Assembly (NCBI GenBank): GCA_002478745.1
Contig: DLQI01000097.1
Location: 1-53,332 of the forward strand
Length of the DNA stretch: 53,332 bases
Direction: 5' to 3'
Origin: Rhodobacteraceae bacterium UBA7436
Lineage (GTDB): Bacteria; Pseudomonadota; Alphaproteobacteria; Rhodobacterales; Rhodobacteraceae
The notes under the pieces are model-generated. The model was not told where the DNA came from. It saw nothing but the letters and a program-made list of their open reading frames with translations, and did no database searches. Position numbers and translations under genes: made by a program. Of the stretch, positions 42,413 to 51,365 are shown in pieces (within the stretch, counting starts at the first letter, position 1; the number at the start of each line of letters is the position of its first letter).

Positions 42413-42451
42413 GGCATGTATATTGGTGCTGGTGTCGTCAGAGTCGAGTCG

Positions 42452-42763
42452 TCACTCGCGAGAAAGACACGCTTCTTTCCACTGAGCACTCAAATCGATG
42501 CCTTTAAGATCACGGCGTTTGAGTTGATAAATGGGTCCACTCAAAATGGTAATCGCATTGTTGTACTGCTCTGGCCAAGTTGGTTCAGTGGCGGCAATCG
42601 CTTCGGCCAATTTGCTTTCTCTTACACGATCCATCCGCGCCGTTTGGATCGCGCCAACTACGTCTGCCTGATATGCGCAGTCATCTTCTTTGCTGATTTC
42701 GTCAGCGGCAAAGGTGGGCGTGGCAAGGGCAACAAGGGCTGCAAGTAATGCAAAACGGGTCAT
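42452..42763 (-). CDS. Small exported protein of unknown function
   Basis: A 103-residue protein with a clear signal peptide (residues 1-20, ending TFAADE) and two cysteines (C29 and C99) that could form a disulfide bond. The mature part is helical in character. I do not recognise a family. The ATG has CCGGAGA upstream. It lies 48 bases after soxG and 39 bases before dnaG on the same strand, so it could be read from the sox transcript. Confidence 0.72.
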   Translation of the reverse strand: MTRFALLAALVALATPTFAADEISKEDDCAYQADVVGAIQTARMDRVRESKLAEAIAATEPTWPEQYNNAITILSGPIYQLKRRDLKGIDLSAQWKEACLSRE

Positions 42764-42811
42764 CGGCTATCTCCGGTTGGATCAGGAATCGGGGTATTTC
42801 AGGGAATAAGA

Positions 42812-43357
42812 CTACCCGCGAGACGCGAGACCTTCCATAGCCCTTTGCAAATCATGCAAAAGCGTACCCGCCATAGACCTGAACACCATGATCATAAATG
42901 TATCATCCCCAGTGCGGGTGATCGAGCTGGCCATGTGCATCAAATCGCTGCGTGCGGTATGCCCTTTTTTGAAAACGTGACTGCGTAGATCTAATGGTGT
43001 GACACGGGCCAATACATCCGCAGCACCCGCGCCTTTCAGCGTGACAACCGTCCACCCGTCGCTTTGGTCAGTAAGGGCAGCGTAGTTTGCCAATCCTTGA
43101 TCCGCCTCACATCCCATCAAGATGAATTGTTCGCGGCCAAACCAAATCGCCCGTGCGCTCGCCTTGGCAGTGCTTCGGTTCGCGGCGGGTACGGTCATTC
43201 CATGTGCCGTCTTCAAAGCAGCAGACAGGTCTTTGCCCGTGTCGTTGAAGGGTGAGATAGATGTGACTGGCCCAGCCGCCATCTCAGACAGAGTAACGTT
43301 GCCAAGTGTAAGTGGCACGAAGCCATCCATCGGTGTTTTTGCAATCAAATCAACCAC
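42812..43357 (-). CDS. soxG: Sarcosine oxidase, gamma subunit
   Basis: Smallest-but-one subunit of heterotetrameric sarcosine oxidase, with a GcvT-like fold but no known catalytic site. The 181-residue protein shows AIWFGREQFILMG and DVLARVTPLDLRSHVF, typical of the family. The start is a GTG at 43357 overlapping the soxA end, with AAAGGGGAAC at ribosome distance; a longer reading into soxA is not supported. Last of the four subunit genes. Confidence 0.9.
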   Translation of the reverse strand: MVDLIAKTPMDGFVPLTLGNVTLSEMAAGPVTSISPFNDTGKDLSAALKTAHGMTVPAANRSTAKASARAIWFGREQFILMGCEADQGLANYAALTDQSDGWTVVTLKGAGAADVLARVTPLDLRSHVFKKGHTARSDLMHMASSITRTGDDTFMIMVFRSMAGTLLHDLQRAMEGLASRG

Positions 43358-46283
43358 GGGTACGTTCCCCTTTCGGATCAAAGACAACTGGGTCACAGAC
43401 TTCGACAATTGTTTCGATCTGGCGCATGTGATCAACCATTCGCAATCTATCCCCCAATCTCTCAGGCCCACCGCGTACAAATCCCAATGCCATGAAGTGC
43501 CCCAAGGTTGGTGAAAATGCGACAGAGGTCAGGTAACCTTTGTCAAATTCAGCGGTGGCCTCGTCCCCTTCATTATACAAATGCGCGCCTGCGGTCAGCT
43601 GTTTCACTGCCCCTACGGGCTTAAAGCCCATAAGACGTTCACGGTCTTCATCCAGCATTCCATCACGCGCGGCCATGGTTTTGCCGATGCAATCCTTCTT
43701 GGCGCTGATCATCCGCCCCATGCCGATATCAAAGGCGGTCACCCGACCGTGGATTTCCGCGTGGGTGATGAACCCTTTTTCGATGCGCAACACATTGAGC
43801 GCTTCGACCCCATATGGTCCGCCGCCCATTTCTGTGGCCTTGGCAGTCAATGTACGGAACAGGCTGTCGCCGTATCGCGCAGGCACTGCGATTTCATAGG
43901 CATGTTCGCCTGAGAACGAGATACGGAACAACCGCCCCTGAACGCCCGAAATGCTAACATCGCCACAGGCCATGAACGGCCATGTTTCGTTATCAAGTGT
44001 TTGGTCCAACAGGCCATTCAGCAGTTCGCGTGACTGCGGCCCTGCAACGGCGAACTGTGCCCATTGTTCGGTCACAGACATCAGACGCACATCCAATTCA
44101 GGACGCAGCACCTGGGTCACAAATTCAAGGTAGCGCATCACGGCACCCGCAGCGGCCGTTGTGGTGGTCATCACGAAATGGGTTTCCGACAGACGCGCGG
44201 TGGTCCCATCGTCCATCACATAACCGTCTTCGCGCAGCATCAAGCCGTAGCGCACGCGCCCGACTTTGAGGCTGGAGAACATGTTGGTGTAAACAAAATC
44301 AAGCAGTTCCGCCGCGTCTGGCCCTTGAATATCGATCTTACCCAAGGTCGACACATCACACACGCCAACTGCGTTGCGCACATAGCCCACTTCGCGGTCA
44401 CACGATTGTCGCCACGTCTTTTCGCCCTTGATCGGGAAATAGCTGGGGCGATACCACAGCCCAGCTTCCATCATCGGTGCGCCGTCTTCAATCGTTGCCA
44501 CGTGGCTGGTGGTTTTACGTTCAGGCGCAAAGCCTTTGCCCTCTGCCCCTGCCCCAAAGGCCGCCATTGCAATTGGGCTATAAGGTGGGCGGAAGGTTGT
44601 GGTCCCTGTTTCAGGAATACCGCGCCCAGTGGCATCCGCGAGTAACGCAAGGGCTGTGACGTTTGAGTTCTTACCCTGATCCGTCGCCATCCCTTGAGTG
44701 GTGTAGCGTTTCATGTGCTCAACAGAACGGAAGTTCTCGAACGCCGCTTGTTTCACATCCTTCACCGAAACATCATTTTGGAAATCGACCCATGCGCGAC
44801 CTTTGCCCGGGACCGCCCACAATGGTTCCATTTTGTAAGCTGTGTCTTCGGCCTGTGGCATATCTATTTCAACAGGTGTTTTGCCCAAAGCGGTAACAGC
44901 CTTTGCTGCCGCCTCAAGCCCCGCGCCCAAACAGGCGTGGGTTGAGAAATCGCCATTGCAGGCACCCGCCACCGTCATGTTAGGGATTGTGCCTTCTTTG
45001 GGCACAAAGCTGGCGATATCTTCGCGCCACATCGGTCTGCCGTTCATGTGACATGTCAGATGCACAGTTGGGTTCCAGCCGCCAGACATCGCCAAGCAAT
45101 CGGTTGAGATGCTTTGGGTACCAGCAGAGGAACGCACGGTGATGGTTTCCAGCCCCTTACGCCCCGTGGTGCCGCACACATGCGCCCCTTTGATCAAAGT
45201 ATAGTCGCCCAGCGCTTGCACATTGGAACGGCTGTCGATCACGGCGGCCACATGCACACCAGCGGCCTGCATATCCATCGCAGTCCGGTGCGCATCATCG
45301 TTGTTGGCAAAGACCGTGATCGCCTTGCCCGGTGCTACGCCCCAGCGGTTTAGGTAACTGCGCACAGCACCCGCAGTCATAATTCCCGGGCGGTCGTTGT
45401 TTTGAAACGCAATCGGACGCTCAATCGCGCCTGCGGCTAAGATCGATTGTTTGGCCACGATCCGCCAAAAAGTTTCAAGAGGCGCTTTGCCATCACGCAC
45501 AGAGGTGTGGTGGTTTACCCGTTCTAACGCCCCAAAGGTCCCTTGATCATAGACGCCAGCAACTGTTGTGCGCGTCATCAGGCGCACATTGTTCATTTCA
45601 CGCAATTGCGCGACGATGCCAGCCGCCCAGTCAGCACCCGCCTGGCCATCAACCTCAAAGCTCTCGCTGTTCAGACGACCGCCCATAACGCTGTCTTCAT
45701 CAGCCAAGATAACGTCAGCGCCAGAATTCGCAGCCCTAAGTGCCGCCATCAAACCCGTAGGACCAGCACCGATCACCAGCACATCACAATGCGCATAGGC
45801 GCGTTCATATTTGTCCGACTGCTTTTTGCCACTCAACGCGCCAAGGCCCGCGGCACGGCGAATGATCGGTTCATACACACGTTCCCAAAAGGCACGCGGC
45901 CACATGAAGGTTTTGTAATAGAAACCCGCGCCCAAGAATGGGGAAGCCAGATCATTCACAGCCATCACATCATATTCCAACGATGGCCATGCGTTTTGGC
46001 TGCGCAGCTCTAGCCCCTCGTAAATTTCCTGAACCGTGGCACGCACATTGGGATCCGTTGCGCCATCACGCCCGACAGTCATCAAGGCATTCGGTTCTTC
46101 GCTGCCAGCGGTTAAAACACCGCGCGGGCGGTGGTATTTAAACGAACGGGCCATAAGGCGAATGTCATTGGCCAGAAGTGCGGACGCAACAGTATCACCT
46201 GCAAACCCGCGATATTGAATACCATCAAAGCTAAAGGAGATTGGGGTGCTTTGGTCGATCTGACCTTTTCCAGCAACTCTCAT
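43350..46283 (-). CDS. soxA: Sarcosine oxidase, alpha subunit
   Basis: Large subunit (977 residues) of the enzyme that demethylates sarcosine, with the methyl group passing to tetrahydrofolate. In order: an N-terminal ferredoxin-like domain (about 15-95, FAGDTVASALLAND), a pyridine-nucleotide oxidoreductase domain with the VLVIGAGPTGLMAAL dinucleotide motif, and a C-terminal GcvT/aminomethyltransferase domain from about residue 600 (QGPDAAELLDFVYTNMF, EKGFITHAEIHGR). The ATG at 46283 overlaps soxD by ATGA and has GAGGACA before it. Confidence 0.95.
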   Translation of the reverse strand: MRVAGKGQIDQSTPISFSFDGIQYRGFAGDTVASALLANDIRLMARSFKYHRPRGVLTAGSEEPNALMTVGRDGATDPNVRATVQEIYEGLELRSQNAWPSLEYDVMAVNDLASPFLGAGFYYKTFMWPRAFWERVYEPIIRRAAGLGALSGKKQSDKYERAYAHCDVLVIGAGPTGLMAALRAANSGADVILADEDSVMGGRLNSESFEVDGQAGADWAAGIVAQLREMNNVRLMTRTTVAGVYDQGTFGALERVNHHTSVRDGKAPLETFWRIVAKQSILAAGAIERPIAFQNNDRPGIMTAGAVRSYLNRWGVAPGKAITVFANNDDAHRTAMDMQAAGVHVAAVIDSRSNVQALGDYTLIKGAHVCGTTGRKGLETITVRSSAGTQSISTDCLAMSGGWNPTVHLTCHMNGRPMWREDIASFVPKEGTIPNMTVAGACNGDFSTHACLGAGLEAAAKAVTALGKTPVEIDMPQAEDTAYKMEPLWAVPGKGRAWVDFQNDVSVKDVKQAAFENFRSVEHMKRYTTQGMATDQGKNSNVTALALLADATGRGIPETGTTTFRPPYSPIAMAAFGAGAEGKGFAPERKTTSHVATIEDGAPMMEAGLWYRPSYFPIKGEKTWRQSCDREVGYVRNAVGVCDVSTLGKIDIQGPDAAELLDFVYTNMFSSLKVGRVRYGLMLREDGYVMDDGTTARLSETHFVMTTTTAAAGAVMRYLEFVTQVLRPELDVRLMSVTEQWAQFAVAGPQSRELLNGLLDQTLDNETWPFMACGDVSISGVQGRLFRISFSGEHAYEIAVPARYGDSLFRTLTAKATEMGGGPYGVEALNVLRIEKGFITHAEIHGRVTAFDIGMGRMISAKKDCIGKTMAARDGMLDEDRERLMGFKPVGAVKQLTAGAHLYNEGDEATAEFDKGYLTSVAFSPTLGHFMALGFVRGGPERLGDRLRMVDHMRQIETIVEVCDPVVFDPKGERTRG

Positions 46284-46552
46284 GCCTTTGTCCTCTTTAT
46301 CTCTTTCGCCAACTTCGCGCCTGAAACCTCGTGTGTCACAGTGTTGCGGCTGACCACGATCCAAGAGCCACAGCCAGATTCATGCTGCCACAAATCGCGG
46401 TGTTCGCCGGGTTGGTTGTCACGCAGGTAAACGTAGTCCTGCCACGCATCATCCCCTGCATCAGGTGCGGGGCGGTTCAGGGCAACATCGGCCCCTTGAT
46501 AATAAAACTCGCGGATATCGCGTTCACCGCAAATGGGACATGGAAGGCGCAT
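46280..46552 (-). CDS. soxD: Sarcosine oxidase, delta subunit
   Basis: Small zinc-binding subunit of 90 residues. The zinc ligands are visible as CPICGERD at the N-terminus with a later His and Cys (WQHESGCGSW). Normal length. It overlaps soxA by four bases and follows soxB after an 80-base gap. Confidence 0.93.
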   Translation of the reverse strand: MRLPCPICGERDIREFYYQGADVALNRPAPDAGDDAWQDYVYLRDNQPGEHRDLWQHESGCGSWIVVSRNTVTHEVSGAKLAKEIKRTKA

Positions 46553-46632
46553 CAGTTCACTCCACGATGGGAAACTGTCCCATCAATCATTGGTCCGAAG
46601 ATATATTGGCAAAATTCAAACATCACTGACCC

Positions 46633-47886
46633 CTAGTGCAAATTATGTTGAGAGCCCGAAGCCTCTTCATCCATGATGCCAACGCCAGTGCGGAAGCGGT
46701 CCAAACGATGTTTTGTCGCAACGGGGTGCGGATAGTCTGTGGCCATCAGATGGGCAAAGACGTGCCCTGATCCTGGCGTGGCCTTGAACCCGCCGTAGCA
46801 CCAGCCACAATTCACATAGAGACCGTCGACATGGGTTTTGTCGATGATGGGTGAGCCGTCCGCTGACATGTCCATGATCCCGCCCCAACTGCGCAGTACC
46901 TTGGCCTTGGTGATCGCTGGCATCAAAGTGCACGCGCTTTCGATCACGTGTTCCGCCATGGGTAAGTTGCCCCGTGAGGCATAGCTGGAATACAAATCCA
47001 AGCTGCCACCAAAGACCAAACCACCTTTGTCAGATTGGCTGATGTAAAAGTGTCCCGCCTCATAGGTGATCACGGTATCGATCATTGGCTTTAGCCCCTC
47101 AGTTACGAAGGCCTGCAAAACGTGACTTTCGATTGGAAGGCGCATACCGGCCATTGCCGCCACTTCGCTAGAGCGACCAGCGGCGGTGATACCGATCTTT
47201 TTCGCGCGGATGGGGCCACGTGTGGTTTGCACACCTTTGACCACGCCATCCACAACATCGATGCCTGTTACTTCACATTGTTGGATTAGATCGACACCGC
47301 GTTGGTCTGCAGCGCGGGCAAAGCCCCAAGCCACCGCATCGTGACGCGCCGTGCCACCACGGGGATGATACAGGCCGCCATAGATTGGGAAGCGTGTTTG
47401 ATCAAAATCAAGGTAGGGCAACATTTTTCGCAAAGCGGCGGTGTCGAGCAGTTGCGCATCATCCCCTTGGGACGCCATCTGATTGCCGCGCCGCGCAGCT
47501 GCATCGCGTGAACCATCAGAGTTAAACAGGTTAATGATCCCACGCTGAGAGTGCATGACGTTGTAGTTAAGGTCCTCTTCCAGACCTTCCCATAGCTTCA
47601 GGGAGTGGCTGTAGAATTCAGAGTTGCCCGGCAAGCCATAGTTCGCCCGAACGATTGTGGTGTTACGCCCAACATTACCACCGCCCAAGTACCCTTTTTC
47701 CAAAACGGCAACGTTGGTAATACCGTGAACGGATGCAAGGTAATGTGCCGTCGCCAGACCATGGCCACCACCCCCGATGATGATCACATCATATTCGGCC
47801 TTCGGCTCAGGATTGCGCCAATGGGGCGTCCAACCTTTGTTACCGGTCAGTCCTTCTTTCAGAACACGTAAACCTGAAAAGCGCAT
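46633..47886 (-). CDS. soxB: Sarcosine oxidase, beta subunit
   Basis: Flavoprotein subunit carrying the covalent FMN and FAD where sarcosine is oxidised. The 417-residue protein has the FAD motif IIIGGGGHGLATAHYLA near residue 33, GGGNVGRNTTIVRANYG, where the His/Arg around the flavin sit, and NCGWCYGGFKATPGSGHVFAHL in part near the end. The ATG at 47886 has a strong GGAGGA site. It is the first gene of soxBDAG; its promoter region carries two perfect short palindromes. Confidence 0.95.
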   Translation of the reverse strand: MRFSGLRVLKEGLTGNKGWTPHWRNPEPKAEYDVIIIGGGGHGLATAHYLASVHGITNVAVLEKGYLGGGNVGRNTTIVRANYGLPGNSEFYSHSLKLWEGLEEDLNYNVMHSQRGIINLFNSDGSRDAAARRGNQMASQGDDAQLLDTAALRKMLPYLDFDQTRFPIYGGLYHPRGGTARHDAVAWGFARAADQRGVDLIQQCEVTGIDVVDGVVKGVQTTRGPIRAKKIGITAAGRSSEVAAMAGMRLPIESHVLQAFVTEGLKPMIDTVITYEAGHFYISQSDKGGLVFGGSLDLYSSYASRGNLPMAEHVIESACTLMPAITKAKVLRSWGGIMDMSADGSPIIDKTHVDGLYVNCGWCYGGFKATPGSGHVFAHLMATDYPHPVATKHRLDRFRTGVGIMDEEASGSQHNLH

Positions 47887-47913
47887 GTTTGATCCTCCAC
47901 ATGGCAACCCTGT

Positions 47914-47926
47914 CGTGGAACCCACG
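47914..47926. promoter_or_regulatory. Palindrome 1 upstream of soxB
   Basis: CGTGG-AAC-CCACG, a perfect 5-bp inverted repeat, 28 bases before the soxB ATG. Candidate operator or leader hairpin. Confidence 0.35.
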
Positions 47927-47943
47927 AAATACTAGGACGGTAG

Positions 47944-47960
47944 GCCAAGAATTGCTTGGC
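47944..47960. promoter_or_regulatory. Palindrome 2 upstream of soxB
   Basis: GCCAAG-AATTG-CTTGGC, a perfect 6-bp inverted repeat with a 5-base centre, 58 bases before the soxB ATG. Candidate operator for a dimeric regulator of the sox genes. Confidence 0.45.
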
Positions 47961-48010
47961 ACCTTTTTACTAAAAGTACCTCATATTTTCTGTCCCTGAT
48001 CGTCAATACA

Positions 48011-48050
48011 AAAAACAAAAACGCCCCCATTGAGTTTCAATGGAGGCGTT
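48011..48050 (-). terminator. Intrinsic terminator of the glutamate dehydrogenase gene
   Basis: On the minus strand a 14-bp stem (AACGCCTCCATTGA with TCAATGGGGGCGTT, one G-T pair) with a 3-base loop is followed by TTTGTTTTTT. It lies 37 bases after the dehydrogenase stop. Confidence 0.88.
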
Positions 48051-48086
48051 TGATTTTCTAAACCGTCTAAAGGTTAGTCTTTTAGA

Positions 48087-49517
48087 CTAAAGGCCTTTTG
48101 CACGGTAGCTGGCCGCAACCTTTTCGATAGAAACCAAATAGGCCGCAGTACGCAGATCTTTTACGTCATCACGTCCATGCCAAACTTCGCGCATAGACTG
48201 ATAGGCAATGCGCATCGTGTCATCCAGACCAGAGCGAACCAATTCCAACTCATCCGCACCGCGCAAATAGCGGTCCTTAAAGTTCGGGCTTAACTCCCAA
48301 CCGATGCCTGAATCAGAGCTGAGGCGCTCAAGCTCATCAACAACCAATTGGTGGCGCGACTCTTCCTGACGGCGTTGCATGCGACCAAAACGAATGTGGC
48401 TAAGGTTTTTGACCCACTCAAAGTAGGAAACCGTAACACCACCAGCGTTCGCATACATATCTGGAATAATGACTGTGCCTTTGTCGCGCAGGATTTCATC
48501 CCCGCCCGCAGTGACAGGACCATTCGCAGCCTCAATGATAAGAGGTGCCTTGATACGATCGGCATTGGTGATGTTGATCACACCCTCAAGTGCCGCTGGG
48601 ATCAAGATGTCACATTCTTCTTCAAGAACTTTTGCACCGTCTTCAATGAAGGACGCATCAGGGTAACCTGCCACGCCACCATGTTTTGAAATCCATTGCT
48701 GAACAGCGTCTACGTTAAGGCCATCTGCATCAACCAGCGCACCATCACGTTCGATAATGCCGATGATTTTGCATCCATCTTCTTCGCCTAGGAATTTGGT
48801 CGCGTGATAGCCCACGTTACCCAAGCCTTGAACAACAACGCGTTTGCCTTCCAAGCCGCCAGTCAAACCAGCTTTTTGCATGCCCAATTCATCGCGGAAG
48901 AATTCACGCAGTGCGTATTGTACACCGCGACCCGTCGCTTCGACACGGCCAGCGATCCCGCCTGCGTTCAATGGCTTACCTGTAACACAGGCTTTGGCAT
49001 TGATGTCAGTCGTGTTCATCCGGGCATATTGATCGGCGATCCATGCCATCTCGCGTTCGCCCGTGCCCATATCTGGTGCAGGCACGTTCTGGGAAGGATT
49101 GATAAGGTCGCGTTTGATCAACTCATATGCAAAACGACGCGTGATCAACTCAAGCTCATGGTCATCATATTGACGTGGATCGATGCAAAGACCGCCTTTG
49201 GAACCCCCAAACGGTGCCTCAACCAGCGAACATTTGTACGTCATCAACGCGGCCAGAGCCTCAACTTCATCTTGGTTAACGCCCATTGAGAAACGAATGC
49301 CACCTTTAACAGGTTCCATATGTTCAGAGTGGACAGACCGATAACCGGTGAATGTTTGAATTTTCCCGCGCAGACGTACACCAAAGCGCACGGTGTAAGT
49401 CGCGTTACAAACCCTAATCTTCTCCTCAAGCCCTGGCGGTAAGTCCATTAACGCAACTGCACGATTGAACATCATGTCTACACTTTCGCGAAAACTCATC
49501 TCTTGGGGGGCACTCAT
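48087..49517 (-). CDS. Glu/Leu/Phe/Val dehydrogenase (glutamate dehydrogenase)
   Basis: NAD(P)-dependent amino-acid dehydrogenase of 476 residues, most likely glutamate dehydrogenase by length and motif. The catalytic Lys region is MTYKCSLVEAPFGGSKGGL in part, followed by APDMGTGEREMAW and a Rossmann domain with VVQGLGNVGYHATKFL. Converts glutamate to 2-oxoglutarate and ammonia or the reverse. A GGAG site precedes the ATG. Single-gene unit with its own terminator and two palindromes in the upstream gap. Confidence 0.94.
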   Translation of the reverse strand: MSAPQEMSFRESVDMMFNRAVALMDLPPGLEEKIRVCNATYTVRFGVRLRGKIQTFTGYRSVHSEHMEPVKGGIRFSMGVNQDEVEALAALMTYKCSLVEAPFGGSKGGLCIDPRQYDDHELELITRRFAYELIKRDLINPSQNVPAPDMGTGEREMAWIADQYARMNTTDINAKACVTGKPLNAGGIAGRVEATGRGVQYALREFFRDELGMQKAGLTGGLEGKRVVVQGLGNVGYHATKFLGEEDGCKIIGIIERDGALVDADGLNVDAVQQWISKHGGVAGYPDASFIEDGAKVLEEECDILIPAALEGVINITNADRIKAPLIIEAANGPVTAGGDEILRDKGTVIIPDMYANAGGVTVSYFEWVKNLSHIRFGRMQRRQEESRHQLVVDELERLSSDSGIGWELSPNFKDRYLRGADELELVRSGLDDTMRIAYQSMREVWHGRDDVKDLRTAAYLVSIEKVAASYRAKGL

Positions 49518-49571
49518 CTGACAACTCCTTTTGGGTCAGAACGACTCGACTTTGCGTCGATCATTGGCAGG

Positions 49572-49589
49572 ACCTTATGGTTATAAGGT
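49572..49589. promoter_or_regulatory. Palindrome 1 upstream of the glutamate dehydrogenase gene
   Basis: ACCTTAT-GGTT-ATAAGGT is a perfect 7-bp inverted repeat, 55 bases before the dehydrogenase ATG. Candidate operator. Confidence 0.45.
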
Positions 49590-49602
49590 TAATGAACGCG
49601 AA

Positions 49603-49616
49603 TTATCTTAGGATAA
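49603..49616. promoter_or_regulatory. Palindrome 2 upstream of the glutamate dehydrogenase gene
   Basis: TTATC-TTAG-GATAA is a perfect 5-bp inverted repeat lying 14 bases from palindrome 1. It may belong to the same regulatory region. Confidence 0.35.
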
Positions 49617-49771
49617 CTAAAAACGTCCATGCGAGCTGTATTGCACATTTTTTAGGCGATTTAAGAACAATTTTGATAAATCAACTAAATATATTTCTCT
49701 GAGTCAAAAAACCCATTTTTGCCTGAAGTTTTGCCAACGTCTCCAATTTGACTAAATTAGCTCTCACTTCC

Positions 49772-49805
49772 GAAACAATCCCATTTCAACACCCGTGATT
49801 GTTTC
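49772..49805. promoter_or_regulatory. 9-bp inverted repeat upstream of the Tad genes
   Basis: GAAACAATC-N16-GATTGTTTC is a perfect 9-bp inverted repeat, centre-to-centre 25 bases. The spacing suits two half-sites of a dimeric DNA-binding protein on about the same face of the helix. It lies 114-171 bases before the first Tad gene, depending on the start used. Confidence 0.5.
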
Positions 49806-49976
49806 ATCGCCTATCGAAAGAACATAGCATCTCCCCGCCATGAACAGATTTTAGACACATTTGCCCATCATGAACATCATCGAAGTAGTGGGTGACTGGT
49901 AACCCTCTTTAATAAATGGATGCTAAAAATTTATGTGCATAAAAAAACAAGAACCGCAGCTAAATTAAAGCTGAAG

Positions 49977-51365
49977 ATGCGTAAGTTCATTCGTACGTTC
50001 GATCACTTTGCCCGTGACGAAGACGGCGCGATGACGATTTTTGCGATTATGATGTTCTTGATGATGCTTATGGTCGCTGGCATGGGCGTTGACCTGATGC
50101 ACAACGAGATGAAGCGCACCAAAATGCAAAACACGATAGACCGTGCAGTTTTGGCTGCAGCGGATTTGGACCAAACATTGGACCCTGTCGAAGTCGTTAA
50201 TGACTATTTTGATAAAGCTGGAGTTGATGGTTACCTCTCGGAAGTAACCGTCGATCAAGGCCTTAACTTTCGAACGGTTAAAGCCACTGCTTCAGCGACG
50301 ACAGCAACACAATTCATGTCCTACTTCGGTGTGAATGAATTGAGCACTCCGGCTGCAAGTGGCGCTGAAGAACGTATTTCAAATGTTGAGATCTCTTTGG
50401 TTTTGGACATTTCTGGTTCGATGGGCAGCAACAGCCGCATTTATAACATGCGCAATGCGGCCAAGACATTTGTTGATCTTGTTATCAAAGACGAGACTGA
50501 AGACCTGATTTCCGTTTCATTGGTGCCCTACACCGCCCAATCGAACGCAGGTGAAGACATTTTCAACGAATTGAACATCACGAAGCACCACGGCTATTCA
50601 TACTGTGTGGATTTTGAAATCTCTGATTTCAACACCACTGTTATTGATACGAACAAACAATATAAACAGATGCAGCATTTTGAAAGAGGCTGGAGCAGAT
50701 ATTGGAGCAACCAATCCATCTCTAACCCAACTTGTCCGAAGCAGAGTTATGAAGAAATAAAACCGATTTCTCAGAATAAGGCTGCGTTGAAGTCTACGAT
50801 TGGAAGCTATTCAGCACGTTCTAACACAGCAATTAATCTGGGCATGAAGTGGGGTGTCACCCTTTTGGACCCTAGCTTCCAACCGATAACCCAAAAGTTA
50901 AAGAACAAGGGTAAGATTGAAGGCGTTTTCGCAAACCGCCCTGCCAGCTATCACGACGAAGAAACTTTGAAGACAATCGTTCTGATGACAGACGGCGTCA
51001 ACGTTGACACAGTGCGAATCGCTGATCGTTATTACAACAGCGCAAGCGAACGCGTACACTGGAACCGCAACGCTCTTGATCGTTATCTATATTACAATGT
51101 TCGCTCATGGCAGCGCTCCAGTTGGTACTACACGAAATACACAGCAAACCAGGCAAACTCTATGCTTAGCAGTATCTGCTCAGCCGCCAAAGGCAAGGGT
51201 ATCGTCATCTGGTCCGTTGGGTTCGAAGTGACCGACGCAAGTGCAAATATCATGCGGTCTTGTGCCTCATCACCAAGCCACTTCTTCCGTGTGGAAGGCG
51301 TGGAGATCACCGAGGCGTTCCAAGCGATCGCAAGCCAAATTAATCAGCTAAGGTTGGTACAATGA
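49977..51365 (+). CDS. TadG-like pilus-assembly protein with a von Willebrand A domain
   Basis: Exported Tad pseudopilin-type protein. It begins with a short basic stretch and the RDEDGAMTIFAIMMF type TadE/G membrane signal (about residues 12-40), then a VWA domain with the MIDAS motif DISGSMGSNS and, later, LMTDGVNVD. It ends with a VWA helix (EAFQAIASQINQL). 462 residues from the ATG at 49977, preferred because it gives the usual short MRKFIRTF start. An ATG at 49920 adds a Lys-rich 19 residues. Overlaps the next gene by four bases. No TadA, B, C or Z genes are nearby. Confidence 0.85.
   Translation: MRKFIRTFDHFARDEDGAMTIFAIMMFLMMLMVAGMGVDLMHNEMKRTKMQNTIDRAVLAAADLDQTLDPVEVVNDYFDKAGVDGYLSEVTVDQGLNFRTVKATASATTATQFMSYFGVNELSTPAASGAEERISNVEISLVLDISGSMGSNSRIYNMRNAAKTFVDLVIKDETEDLISVSLVPYTAQSNAGEDIFNELNITKHHGYSYCVDFEISDFNTTVIDTNKQYKQMQHFERGWSRYWSNQSISNPTCPKQSYEEIKPISQNKAALKSTIGSYSARSNTAINLGMKWGVTLLDPSFQPITQKLKNKGKIEGVFANRPASYHDEETLKTIVLMTDGVNVDTVRIADRYYNSASERVHWNRNALDRYLYYNVRSWQRSSWYYTKYTANQANSMLSSICSAAKGKGIVIWSVGFEVTDASANIMRSCASSPSHFFRVEGVEITEAFQAIASQINQLRLVQ

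Larger units (their letters stand above)
49518..49976. other. Long AT-rich intergenic region between the dehydrogenase and the Tad genes
   Basis: About 400-460 bases without a gene I can support. It serves two divergent promoters. The left third holds the palindromes at 49572 and 49603; the right half holds a 9-bp inverted repeat at 49772-49805. The middle is very AT-rich. No riboswitch, tRNA or CtrA-type TTAA-N7-TTAA site was found by eye. Confidence 0.6.

Noticed and set aside
42812..43480. A longer soxG reading starting at 43480
   Set aside because: Its extra 41 residues are encoded within the end of soxA; the GTG at 43357 has a good ribosome site.
49518..49976. Possible CtrA site or small RNA in the Tad leader
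   Set aside because: No TTAA-N7-TTAA site was found, and no hairpin with a T-run that would end a small RNA.
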